This document shows, one piece after another, positions 34,195 through 42,689 of a stretch of 64,000 bases of DNA. This DNA is from Azospirillum formosense (GTDB lineage: Bacteria > Pseudomonadota > Alphaproteobacteria > Azospirillales > Azospirillaceae), in NCBI RefSeq assembly GCF_040500525.1, contig NZ_CP159404.1, positions 277,001 to 341,000 on the forward strand, written 5' to 3'. The position numbers and the translations under genes are program-made. The notes beneath the pieces were generated by a model. The model was given only the letters and a program-made list of their open reading frames with translations. It did no database searches and was not told the origin of the DNA. Numbering within the stretch: position 1 is the stretch's first letter; each line of letters starts with the position of its first letter.

Positions 34195-35250
34195 ATGATG
34201 GAATTCTCGCGCCGCCGCCTTCTCCAGACCGGCGGACTCGTCGGCACCGCCCTGGTGACCGGCGGTCTGGCCGGCACCGCCTTCTCGCGCATCGCGTCGG
34301 CGGCGGACGACCCGCTCTACGCCGCCGCGAAGAAGGAAGGCGCGCTGACCCTCTACTGGGGCTCCTACGAGCAGCAGACGATGGAGGCGATCCGAGACGC
34401 CTTCAAGGCGAAGTATCCGGGCATCGAGGTCAACCTGCTCCGCCAGGCCTCCCAGACCGTCTACACCCGCCTGCGCATGGAACTGCAGAGCGGCGTCCAC
34501 GAGTGCGACTCGCTGGGCACCACCAACATGCTGCACTACACGGAGCTGAAGAAGATCGGCGCTCTGGCGCCCTTCGAGCCGGTGGACGGGGTGCACATCC
34601 CGGACGCCTTCCGCAACCTCGACCCCGACAAGATGTTCCATGTGGGCGCCATCAGCCTGACCAGCATCAACTACGCGCCGGGCAAGGTCCCGTCGCCGCC
34701 GCAGAGCTGGCAGGCGCTGCTGGAGGACCAGTGGCAGGGCAAGATCACCACCGGCAGCCCGGCCTTCTCCGGCGACGTGGCGAACTGGGTGGTCGCCATC
34801 CGCCGCAAGTACGGCGACGACTTCCTGCGCGCCTTCGGCAAGCAGAAGCCGAAGGTCGGCCAGTCCAACGTCGACACCGTCACCGACATCCTGGCCGGTG
34901 AGCGGGTCGTCGGCTCCGGCGCGCCCTTCAGCTACACGCTGACCCAGAAGGCCGCCGGCAACCCCATCGACGTGGTGGCGCCGTCCGACGACGCCATCCT
35001 GAACCTGGGCGTCACCGGCATCCTGGCGAAGGCCCCGCACCCGAACGCCGCCCGGCTGTTCACCAACTTCCTCTATTCCACGGAGGTGTCGATGATCCTC
35101 CAGAAGAATTTCTGGCCGACGCTGCGCAAGGACGTGCCCTGGGCGGAGGGGCGGTCGCTCGACCAGCTGAAGTGGACCCGCAACACGGGCGACGACCTGG
35201 GCCCGGAAGTCGCGGAAGGCATCGCCAAGTGGAAGGAACTGGTGCGCTGA
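34195..35250 (+). CDS. ABC transporter extracellular solute-binding protein
   Basis: This 351-residue periplasmic binding protein of the iron(III)/polyamine/phosphonate class (family 1-like) has a twin-arginine-type signal (EFSRRRLLQTGGLVGTALVT). DPLYAAAKKEGALTLYWGSYEQQTMEAIRDAFKAKYPGI, quoted in parts, is the family start. It is followed by the fused permease and ATPase of the same importer. The iron-type annotation is generic; in an acyl-CoA operon an organic acid ligand is more likely (inference). Confidence 0.88.
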   Translation: MMEFSRRRLLQTGGLVGTALVTGGLAGTAFSRIASAADDPLYAAAKKEGALTLYWGSYEQQTMEAIRDAFKAKYPGIEVNLLRQASQTVYTRLRMELQSGVHECDSLGTTNMLHYTELKKIGALAPFEPVDGVHIPDAFRNLDPDKMFHVGAISLTSINYAPGKVPSPPQSWQALLEDQWQGKITTGSPAFSGDVANWVVAIRRKYGDDFLRAFGKQKPKVGQSNVDTVTDILAGERVVGSGAPFSYTLTQKAAGNPIDVVAPSDDAILNLGVTGILAKAPHPNAARLFTNFLYSTEVSMILQKNFWPTLRKDVPWAEGRSLDQLKWTRNTGDDLGPEVAEGIAKWKELVR

Positions 35251-35258
35251 TCGCTGAT

Positions 35259-35402
35259 TCCCTCTCCCGTCCCGGGAGAGGGAAGGGGCCCACGCGAAGC
35301 GTGGGAAGGGTGAGGGTGCCGGCGATGGGACCACATTCAATCCTTGGCCGTACCCTCACCCGCCCGCTTCGCGGGCACCCTCTCCCGGGACGGGAGAGGG
35401 TT
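35259..35402. repeat. Paired palindromic element, copy B
   Basis: The left half has TTCCCTCTCCCG/CGGGAGAGGGAA (35259-35284) and CCCACGC-GAA-GCGTGGG (35289-35305), then AGGGTGAGGGTGCC. A spacer of about 30 nt follows. The right half is TACCCTCACCCG..CCGCTTCGCGG.. with a second CCCTCTCCCG/CGGGAGAGGG hairpin ending at 35400. It lies between the binding-protein and permease genes. The whole element recurs inverted at 39168-39306. Confidence 0.8.
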
Positions 35403-35427
35403 CTGATGGACAATGGAGGCGGACCCT

Positions 35428-37221
35428 ATGGGGGTCATTTCAACGGACAGCCCAGACAGCGCAGCCGCGGCAACCGCGCGCCCGGCGATGGCCCGCGTGC
35501 CGCTCGCCAGGACCGTGGTCTTCGGCGCCGTCGCCCTTCTTCTCTTCCTGCTGGTGGTCCTGCCCTTCGGCTGGGTTCTCAAGAACAGCTTCCACGACGA
35601 CATCACCGGCGCCTGGACACTCGGCAACTACGCGCGGATCTTCCAATCGGCGGACCTGCTGGAGCCGCTGTTCAATTCGCTGCTGCTCGCCGTGGCGACC
35701 GCGGTGATCGCCGTCGGCATCGGCGTGCCGCTGGCCTGGCTGGTGTCGCGGACCGACCTGCCGTTCCGCCGCACCATCCGCGTGCTGACGCTGACCGCCT
35801 TCGTCACCCCGTCCTTCATCGGGGCGACCGGTTGGATTCTGCTGGCGGCCCCCAACTCCGGCTGGCTGAACGCGCTGTGGCGCTCGCTCGCCGGGGCGGA
35901 AGCGGGGCCGCTGCTGAACATCTACTCGATGACCGGGGCGATCTTCATCTGCGGCATCTACACCGTGCCCTACAGCTTCACCATGGTGTCGAGCGCGCTC
36001 GACGAGATGGCCGTGGAGCTTGAGGACGCCGCCGCCACGCTGGGCTCCGGCACGCTGCGCACCATGCTCAGCATCACCATCCCGCTGGTCACCCCGGCGG
36101 TGATCGCCAGCTTCATCCTGTCCTTCATCCAGGGGCTGACGCTGTTCGGCGTGCCGGCCTTCCTGCTGACGCCGACCGGCATCCCGGTGGTGACGACCAA
36201 GCTGGCCGAGTTCTACCAGCTCTTCCCGCCGGAAATTTACATGGCGGCCGCCTACTGCATGCCGCTGCTGCTGGTCACCGCCATGCTGTTCTGGATGCGC
36301 CGCCGCATCCTGGGCCGCAAGCAGTTCGTCACCATCTCCGGCAAGAGCCGGGCGGGGCGGCGGATCGCGCTGGGCGCCGCCCGCTGGCCGGCCTTCGGTG
36401 CGGCGCTGCTGCTGCCGCTGGTGTCGGTGTTCCTGCCCTACGCGGCGCTGCTGCTGGTCTCGCTGACCCGCGCCTGGGGCCAGGGCCTGTCGTGGGAGAA
36501 CCTGTCGCTGCACTGGTACTGGTGGGCGCTGTTCGGCAACTCCGAGACGCACACCGCCATCGTCAACTCGCTGCTGTTCTCGACGCTCGCCGCGACGCTG
36601 TGCGTGATGCTCGGCACCGTGGTCGCCTACCTCGTGGAGCGGCGGATGGTCTTCGGCGCCAGCCTGTTCGGCGCGGTGGCGACCGTCCCCATCATCATCC
36701 CCGGCATCGTCATGTCGGTCGGCTTCTTCGCCGCCTACACGCGGGCGCCGCTGAACCTCTACGGCACACCGCTTCTCTTGGTGGCGGCCTTCGCGGCGAC
36801 CTTCCTGCCCATCGCCTACGCCCACGGCGGGTCGATCCTCAAGGGCATCGGGCCGGAGCTGGAGCGCGCCGCCCGCAGCCTGGGCGCGGGCGAGGGACGG
36901 ACCTTCCTGTCCATCACCATCCCGCTGATGGGCGGCGGGCTGCTGTCGGGCTGGTTCCTGGTTTTCATCCCGATCATCCGGGAGCTGTCGGTGGCGGTCT
37001 TCCTCATCACGCCCAAGACCAACGTGATGACCACGCTCATCTACAACGCCAAGGACGGCGGCAATTACGAGGCCGTCTGCGCCATGAGCGTCCTTCTCCT
37101 CCTCATCACGCTGGCGCTGGTGGCCGCCGCCGGTCCCCTGACGCGCCTGACCACCGTGCGCCGCACCTCTCGCAAATCCGGTCGCAAAACCGCCCCGGCG
37201 GAAGGAGTTCTCCCCACATGA
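35428..37221 (+). CDS. Fused ABC transporter permease (two BPD_transp_1 domains)
   Basis: This inner-membrane permease has 597 residues from the ATG at 35428, preceded by GGAGG with 8 nt spacing; an ATG at 35413 is the alternative. It has about twelve TM segments in two homologous halves. Each half has an EAA-type loop (MAVELEDAAATLGSGTLRTM and ELERAARSLGAGEGRTFLSI). This is the FbpB-like fused arrangement. The gene overlaps the ATPase start by 4 nt. Confidence 0.9.
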   Translation: MGVISTDSPDSAAAATARPAMARVPLARTVVFGAVALLLFLLVVLPFGWVLKNSFHDDITGAWTLGNYARIFQSADLLEPLFNSLLLAVATAVIAVGIGVPLAWLVSRTDLPFRRTIRVLTLTAFVTPSFIGATGWILLAAPNSGWLNALWRSLAGAEAGPLLNIYSMTGAIFICGIYTVPYSFTMVSSALDEMAVELEDAAATLGSGTLRTMLSITIPLVTPAVIASFILSFIQGLTLFGVPAFLLTPTGIPVVTTKLAEFYQLFPPEIYMAAAYCMPLLLVTAMLFWMRRRILGRKQFVTISGKSRAGRRIALGAARWPAFGAALLLPLVSVFLPYAALLLVSLTRAWGQGLSWENLSLHWYWWALFGNSETHTAIVNSLLFSTLAATLCVMLGTVVAYLVERRMVFGASLFGAVATVPIIIPGIVMSVGFFAAYTRAPLNLYGTPLLLVAAFAATFLPIAYAHGGSILKGIGPELERAARSLGAGEGRTFLSITIPLMGGGLLSGWFLVFIPIIRELSVAVFLITPKTNVMTTLIYNAKDGGNYEAVCAMSVLLLLITLALVAAAGPLTRLTTVRRTSRKSGRKTAPAEGVLPT

Positions 37222-38300
37222 GCGGGATCCGCATCAAGAACCTCCGCAAGTCCTTCGGCACCTACACCGCGCTGCACGGAATCGACCTGCAGGTTCCCAA
37301 CGGCACGCTGCTGGCCCTGCTCGGCCCGTCGGGCTGCGGCAAGTCCACGACGCTCCAACTCCTCGCCGGGTTCGAGGCGCCGACGGAGGGGGAGATCTGG
37401 GCCGACGACGTGCTGCTGTCCTCGGCGCGCGGGGTGCTGCCGCCGGAGAAGCGCGGCATCTCCCTGGTCTTCCAGAACTACGCGGTGTGGCCACACAAGA
37501 CGGTGGCGGAGAATGTGGCCTTCGGCCTCGCCATCCGCCGCCTGCCCAAGGCGGAGATCGCCGAGCGGCTGGACCGCACGCTGCGCACCGTCCGGCTGGA
37601 GGCGCTGCGCGACCGCTACCCGTCGGAGCTGTCGGGCGGCCAGCAGCAGCGCGTCGCGCTGGCCCGTGCGCTGGCGGTGGAGCCGCGCATCCTCCTGCTC
37701 GACGAGCCGCTGTCCAACCTCGACGCCCATCTGCGCGAGGAGATGCGGTTCGAGATCCGGCAGGTCCACGACCTGCTGGGCCTGACCACCGTCTACGTCA
37801 CCCACGACCAGTCGGAGGCGCTGGTCACCGCCGACCGCATCGCCGTCATGAAGTCGGGCCACCTCCAGCAGCTCGGTTCGCCGGAGGACATCTTCGAGCG
37901 GCCGTCCAACGCCTTCGTCGCCACCTTCATCGGTGCCAACAACGAGTTGGCCGGGACCAGCGAGGGCAACGGCGCCATCCGCGTCGGCAACCATGTGCTG
38001 ACGGCGCCCGACCGCAGCGGCGCGGCGCATGGCGGGACGGTGTCGCTGTGCGTGCGCCCCTCCCAGGTCCGGCTGTTCGGCGCCGAGGAGACGGGGTTGC
38101 CCGCCGAGGGCTGCAACGTGCTGACCGGTACGGTCCAGCGCTCCGCCTATCTCGGCGAGTACCGCGACGTTCTGGTGGATCTGGGGGGCGGGCGGACGCT
38201 GCGCGCCTTCATCCCGCCCGCGCAGAGCTTCGCTCCGGGCAGCGTGGTGACGGCGCTTCTTCCCATCGGCTCCTGCCAGATCCTCGGGCCGGCGGCCTGA
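37218..38300 (+). CDS. ABC transporter ATP-binding protein (FbpC/PotA-like)
   Basis: This 360-residue ATPase has Walker A GPSGCGKST (36-44), signature LSGGQQQRVALARALA, Walker B ILLLDEPLSNLD and switch VYVTHDQSEAL. A C-terminal TOBE regulatory domain covers about 245-355 (LCVRPSQVRLFG). It energises the importer formed with the two preceding genes. Confidence 0.92.
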   Translation: MSGIRIKNLRKSFGTYTALHGIDLQVPNGTLLALLGPSGCGKSTTLQLLAGFEAPTEGEIWADDVLLSSARGVLPPEKRGISLVFQNYAVWPHKTVAENVAFGLAIRRLPKAEIAERLDRTLRTVRLEALRDRYPSELSGGQQQRVALARALAVEPRILLLDEPLSNLDAHLREEMRFEIRQVHDLLGLTTVYVTHDQSEALVTADRIAVMKSGHLQQLGSPEDIFERPSNAFVATFIGANNELAGTSEGNGAIRVGNHVLTAPDRSGAAHGGTVSLCVRPSQVRLFGAEETGLPAEGCNVLTGTVQRSAYLGEYRDVLVDLGGGRTLRAFIPPAQSFAPGSVVTALLPIGSCQILGPAA

Positions 38301-38330
38301 GGGCGGCTAAAAACTAAGAAAGTCCGAACG

Positions 38331-39146
38331 ATGACCATCGCCACGACCGGCGAGGCCGAAGCCTTGCCCGAAATCCTGACCGAGCGGCGCGGCGCCGTCC
38401 AGTGGGTGATCTTCAACCGGCCCAAGGCGCGCAACGCCATCACCCCGTGGATGGAGGACCGGCTGATCGAAATCTGCCGGGAGGTCGACGCGGACCCGGC
38501 GGTGAAGGCCCTGGTGCTGACCGGTGCCGCCGGCGACAAGCCCGCCTTCATGGCCGGCGCCGACCTGTCCTGCCTGCAGAGCGTCAAGACGCCGGAGGAC
38601 TACACGATCCTGGAGGATCGCGCGGAAGCCGCGGCGATGGCGCTGGAAGCGGTGCGCGTTCCCACCATCGCCGCCCTGGCCGGCGCCTGCGTGGGGGAGG
38701 GGGCGCTGCTCGCCGCCTGTTGCGACGTGCGCATCGCAACGCCGTCGGTGCGCTTCGGCTTCCCCATCGCCCGCACGGTCGGCAACTGCCTGAGCATCAA
38801 GAACCTCGCCCGGCTGGCGGCCATCCTCGGCACCGCGCGGACCAAGGAGATGATCTTCAGCGCCCGCCTGCTGACCGCCGAAGAGCTGTCCGGCGCCGGC
38901 GCCCTGCGCGGCGTCGTTGCGGAGGACGACCTCGCCGAGCAGACCCAGGAGTTGGCCGAGGAACTGGCGGGCCTCGCCCCGCTGACCCTGTGGACGACGC
39001 GCGAGGCGTTGCGGCGCTGGCGCGACCATGGGCTGCCGGCGGACGGCGACGCCGACCTGCTGCGCCTCTGCTACCTCTCCGCCGACTATCAGGAGGGCAT
39101 CGCGGCCTTCCTGGAGAAGCGCCGCCCGGTCTGGGTGGGGCGGTAG
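38331..39146 (+). CDS. Enoyl-CoA hydratase/isomerase family protein
   Basis: This 271-residue crotonase-fold enzyme has oxyanion-hole segments AFMAGADLSCLQ and ALAGACVGEGALLAACCDVRIAT, with one catalytic Glu in GEGA. The usual second glutamate region reads FPIARTVGNCLSIKNLARL and lacks it, so it may not be a classical hydratase. It ends the operon that starts at 31310 and supports a CoA-ester degradation role. Confidence 0.87.
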   Translation: MTIATTGEAEALPEILTERRGAVQWVIFNRPKARNAITPWMEDRLIEICREVDADPAVKALVLTGAAGDKPAFMAGADLSCLQSVKTPEDYTILEDRAEAAAMALEAVRVPTIAALAGACVGEGALLAACCDVRIATPSVRFGFPIARTVGNCLSIKNLARLAAILGTARTKEMIFSARLLTAEELSGAGALRGVVAEDDLAEQTQELAEELAGLAPLTLWTTREALRRWRDHGLPADGDADLLRLCYLSADYQEGIAAFLEKRRPVWVGR

Positions 39147-39167
39147 GGCGTCCGCAGCGGCGTCAAA

Positions 39168-39306
39168 TCCCTCTCCCGTCCCGGGAGAGGGTGGCCCGCA
39201 GGGCCGGGTGAGGGTCGTGCGAGGATCAAGGCACGGATTCTTGACGGCACCCTCACCCTTCCCACGCTTCGCGCGGGCCCCTTCCCTCTCCCGGGGCGGG
39301 AGAGGG
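39168..39306. repeat. Paired palindromic element, copy C (inverted relative to copy B)
   Basis: CCCTCTCCCGTCCCGGGAGAGGG (given in part) and GGGTGAGGGT occur at the left. After a spacer of about 30 nt come CACCCTCACCCTTCCCACGC and CCTTCCCTCTCCCG/CGGGAGAGG at the right. The right part is the reverse complement of the left part of copy B, and the reverse holds for the other halves. It fills most of the 250-bp gap between the hydratase and the TPR-sulfotransferase. Confidence 0.8.
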
Positions 39307-39396
39307 GATGCCCTTGCCGCCACCCATACGCTTCCCTATCCTGGCGCCGCACCACGCGCCCATGCGGGCGTTCAGCCGCCATGGGACCCGCCTGTC

Positions 39397-40977
39397 ATGC
39401 CGACCACGCCCGACATCCTTCCGAGCGGCGCCCCCGACGCCGCGGCGCTTGAGCGGCGGTTGCGGGCCGCTCCGGACGATCTCGCGGCGACGCAGGAACT
39501 GGCCGGGCGGCTGTTCCAGGCCGGCCGCGCGGCCGACGCCGAGCCTCACGCCCGCAACGCGGTCCGGCTGGCGCCGGAGGATGCGCGCTCCCACACGCTG
39601 ATGGCGCTGGTGCTGGCCGACACCCAGCGGCCCCAGGCCGCCGAGTTCCACTACCGCCGGGCCCTGGCCCTGGCGCCGCCGGACGCCGCGACGGTCGCCA
39701 ATCTCGCCTGGAGCCTGAACCGGCAGGGCCGGCTGGAGGAGGCGCGGCGGACCTACCGCCGGGCGGCGGCGCTGCACCCCTCCATCGCCCTGACCTGGCA
39801 CGGTTGGGCGCAGACCGAGGACGCCGCGCGTGATCTTCCCGGCGCGCAACGGCTGGTGGACCGCGCCCGGCGTCTCGATCCCGGCCACCGTGGCGCCGAC
39901 ACCTTCGCGGCGACCCTTCTGGCCCGGCAGGGAAACGGCGAAGGGGCCCTCGCCATCCTGGAGGAGTCGGCGGCCCGGCACGGCGGCCCCGACCCTGACG
40001 CGCTTCTGGAGGCGGGGCGCATCCTCGACCGCCTGGGCCGCCACGACGAGACCTTCGCCGCCTTCGCCGCCGGCAAGGCGCTGCTGCGGCAGGCCGGGCG
40101 CCCTTACGACGAGGCGGCGGCGGTGGACCTCATCGCGCGCCTCGCCACCTTCTTCGTGGCTCCGCGCCTGCGCCTGATGCCGCGGCCCGCCGCGCCCGCC
40201 GCCGGACCGCAACCGGTCTTCATCGCCGGCGCCCCGCGCTCCGGCACCACGCTGGTCGAGCAGATCCTGTCCTGCCACCCCGCCATCGCCGCGGGGGACG
40301 AGCTGCCGGCGCTCGGCGCGGTGGTCCGGGCGCTGCCGCAGACGCTGGGCAGCCCGCTCGGCTATCCCGAAGCGCTGTCGGAGCTGTGGATGGGCGACCA
40401 GCGCGACGGGCTGGAGCGGTTGCGCGACGCCTACCTGCGCCACGCCCGCCGGCTGGTCCCGGCCAAGCCCGGCCACACGCTGTTCACCGACAAGATGCCC
40501 TTCAACGAGACGCATCTCGGCCTGATCGCGCTGCTGTTCCCGGGAGCGCCTGTGGTGCATGTGCTGCGCCACCCGCTGGACGTTGTGCTGTCGATGATGG
40601 GCACCAACCTCACCCACGGCTTCCATTGCGCCAACGACGTGGAGACGGCGGCCCGCCATATCCTGCGGGTGTTCGATCTGGTGGAGCATTACCGGCGGGA
40701 GATGCCGCTGCGCTACCTGCCGCTGCGCTACGAGGATCTGGTGCGGGAGCCGGAACCGGCGGTGCGGCGCCTGCTGGGCTTCCTCGGGCTGGGCTTCGAC
40801 CGGCGCTGCCTGCGCTTCGAGGAGAACCGGCGCCACGCCCGCACCCCCAGCCACGCCCAGGTCGCGGAGAAGCTCTACAGCCGCTCCGTCGGCCGGTACC
40901 GCGCCTACATGGAGCATCTGAAGCCGGCGGTTCCGATCCTGGAGCCGGTCATTCTCGGGTTGGGTTACAGCCTTTAG
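39397..40977 (+). CDS. TPR-repeat sulfotransferase
   Basis: This 526-residue protein starts MPTTPDILPSGAPDAAAL. Residues about 15-240 are tetratricopeptide repeats (HARNAVRLAPEDARSHTLMA, YRRALALAPPDAATVANLAW). Residues 275-526 form a sulfotransferase domain with PAPS loop FIAGAPRSGTTLVEQILSC (275-293) and a 3'-phosphate site near VVHVLRHPLDVVLSMM. Such fusions sulfate or otherwise modify proteins or glycans; the target is unknown. The next gene starts 5 nt later. Confidence 0.9.
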   Translation: MPTTPDILPSGAPDAAALERRLRAAPDDLAATQELAGRLFQAGRAADAEPHARNAVRLAPEDARSHTLMALVLADTQRPQAAEFHYRRALALAPPDAATVANLAWSLNRQGRLEEARRTYRRAAALHPSIALTWHGWAQTEDAARDLPGAQRLVDRARRLDPGHRGADTFAATLLARQGNGEGALAILEESAARHGGPDPDALLEAGRILDRLGRHDETFAAFAAGKALLRQAGRPYDEAAAVDLIARLATFFVAPRLRLMPRPAAPAAGPQPVFIAGAPRSGTTLVEQILSCHPAIAAGDELPALGAVVRALPQTLGSPLGYPEALSELWMGDQRDGLERLRDAYLRHARRLVPAKPGHTLFTDKMPFNETHLGLIALLFPGAPVVHVLRHPLDVVLSMMGTNLTHGFHCANDVETAARHILRVFDLVEHYRREMPLRYLPLRYEDLVREPEPAVRRLLGFLGLGFDRRCLRFEENRRHARTPSHAQVAEKLYSRSVGRYRAYMEHLKPAVPILEPVILGLGYSL

Positions 40978-40982
40978 CCGCT

Positions 40983-42191
40983 ATGCCGATGCCCCCTTCC
41001 GACAGCGACCTGTGCGAAATCCGCCGCCGCGACGGCCGGCTGGACGAGGCCGTCGCCCATGGTCGCCGCGCCGTCACCATCAATCCTTCCGATCCGGCGG
41101 GCTGGTACAATCTGGGCTTGGTCCTCTACGACCGGCTGGATGTCGCGGCGTCGATCGCCTGCGAGCGCCGCGCCGTCCGCCTCCGCCCGGATTGGCCCGG
41201 GCCGCATTTCGAATTGGCCGAGGGGCTGCTGCTCTCCGGGCAATGGGAGGAGGGCTGGCGGGAATATGAATGGCGCTGGCGCCTTCCCGGCGTGCCGCCG
41301 ACGGTCCCGCCCGCCGTGCTGGAGCGGCATGGGCCCACCGCCGCACGGTCGTGGGACGGCCGTGCCATACCCGACGGCACGCTGCTGCTGGTCGCCGACC
41401 AGGGCTTCGGCGACACCATCCAATTCGCGCGCTACCTGCCAATGGCGGCCGCGCTCTGCCCGAACATCGTGGTGGCGTGCAGCCCGGAGATGCGTCCGGT
41501 GATCCGCGCGCTTCCCGGCGGGCACCGGATCGTCACGGCCTGGGAGGAGACACCACCCTTCGCCGCTTGCGCCGCGCTGTCCAGCCTGCCGGGGCTGTTC
41601 GCCACGAGGCTCGACACCATTCCGCCGCCGCTTCCCGGCCTGCGGGCCGAGCCGGAGCGGGCGGAGCGCTGGACGGAGCGCCTGGACGGGCTGCTGCCCC
41701 GCGGCTACCGCCGCGTCGGGCTGGTCTGGGCGGGGCGCCCGACCCATGGCAACGACCGCAACCGCTCCCTGACGCTCGCCCGGCTGGCGCCGTTCTTCGC
41801 GTTGGAGAAAACGGTTCTGGTGTCGCTCCAGAAGGGGCCGGCGCAGGCCGAGGCCGCGCGCTATTACGGGACGGCGCCGCTGGTCGATCTGGGGCCGGAG
41901 CTGGAGAATTTCGCCGACACCATGGCGGTGCTGGCGCTGCTCGACCACGTCGTCTGCGTGGACACGGCGGTCGCCCATCTGGCCGGGGCGATGGGGCGCC
42001 CGACCGCGGTGCTGCTGCCCTACGCACCGGACTGGCGCTGGCTGCTCGGCCGCGGCGGCACGCCCTGGTATCCCACCGTCACCCTGCACCGGCAGCCGGC
42101 CCCCGGACGGTGGGATGAGGCCATCCGCGGCGCCGTCGCCGCGGTGACCGGCAACAGCCTCAGGGCTTCAGGGCGGACAGCCCGTCGGTGA
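40983..42191 (+). CDS. TPR-containing glycosyltransferase (GT9-like)
   Basis: This 402-residue protein begins with two to three TPR units (GRLDEAVAHGRRAVTINPSD, SIACERRAVRLRPDWPGPHF). A Rossmann-type glycosyltransferase domain follows (LLLVADQGFGDTIQFARYLP, RVGLVWAGRPTHGNDRNRSL, VVCVDTAVAHLAGAMGRPT). The last motif is typical of ADP-heptose/GT9-type proteins. It is coupled to the TPR-sulfotransferase, suggesting that both modify the same surface glycan or protein. Its 3' end overlaps the convergent IalB-like gene by 32 nt. Confidence 0.85.
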   Translation: MPMPPSDSDLCEIRRRDGRLDEAVAHGRRAVTINPSDPAGWYNLGLVLYDRLDVAASIACERRAVRLRPDWPGPHFELAEGLLLSGQWEEGWREYEWRWRLPGVPPTVPPAVLERHGPTAARSWDGRAIPDGTLLLVADQGFGDTIQFARYLPMAAALCPNIVVACSPEMRPVIRALPGGHRIVTAWEETPPFAACAALSSLPGLFATRLDTIPPPLPGLRAEPERAERWTERLDGLLPRGYRRVGLVWAGRPTHGNDRNRSLTLARLAPFFALEKTVLVSLQKGPAQAEAARYYGTAPLVDLGPELENFADTMAVLALLDHVVCVDTAVAHLAGAMGRPTAVLLPYAPDWRWLLGRGGTPWYPTVTLHRQPAPGRWDEAIRGAVAAVTGNSLRASGRTARR

Positions 42192-42675
42192 TGCCCTTGG
42201 TGGAGAGCGGGAAGGCCACGGCCTGCGTCGCGCCATAGGGGCGGACGGCGATCTGCGCGGCCTTGGAGCGGCGCAGCGCGGTCAGCGTCGCCTCGTCCAT
42301 CGGGGCGTTGGCGAGGCAGCCGTCCTGGATGCACTGCTGGTAGGTCAGCGGCAGTGGCTTTCCGTCGTCGATGGTCAGCGCCGCCCCGGCGCGCAGATCG
42401 ACGCCCAGCGGCAGGATCACCACCATCACCCCCTTGCCGTCGGGGGCGAAATAGCCCACCGACGCCTTGAGGATGCGGGTCGCCTGCTTGGCCTCCTTGT
42501 TCTCCATCACGCGGGTCTGCGACAGGAAGCAGCGCGGCTTGCCGTCGGGGGGCGTCTCGCATTCGGTCTGCCAGTCGCCGAAGGTCTTGCCCGGCTCCAC
42601 CGCGACCGCGGGGGTTCCGCCGGCAAGGAGGAGGGGGAGCGCCGCCAGCGCTCCCGTGATGATGGCCTTGCGCAT
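42160..42675 (-). CDS. Invasion-associated locus B (IalB) family protein
   Basis: This exported protein has 171 residues from the ATG at 42675. The signal peptide is MRKAIITGALAALPLLLAGG. KTFGDWQTECET..PRCFLSQTRV and TYQQCIQDGCLAN carry the four cysteines expected to form two disulfides. The longer frame to 42702 overlaps the autotransporter gene end. IalB-like proteins of free-living alphaproteobacteria have no agreed function. It lies just after the autotransporter on the same strand. Confidence 0.87.
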   Translation of the reverse strand: MRKAIITGALAALPLLLAGGTPAVAVEPGKTFGDWQTECETPPDGKPRCFLSQTRVMENKEAKQATRILKASVGYFAPDGKGVMVVILPLGVDLRAGAALTIDDGKPLPLTYQQCIQDGCLANAPMDEATLTALRRSKAAQIAVRPYGATQAVAFPLSTKGITDGLSALKP

Positions 42676-42689
42676 CGCCGTTCCGGTTC

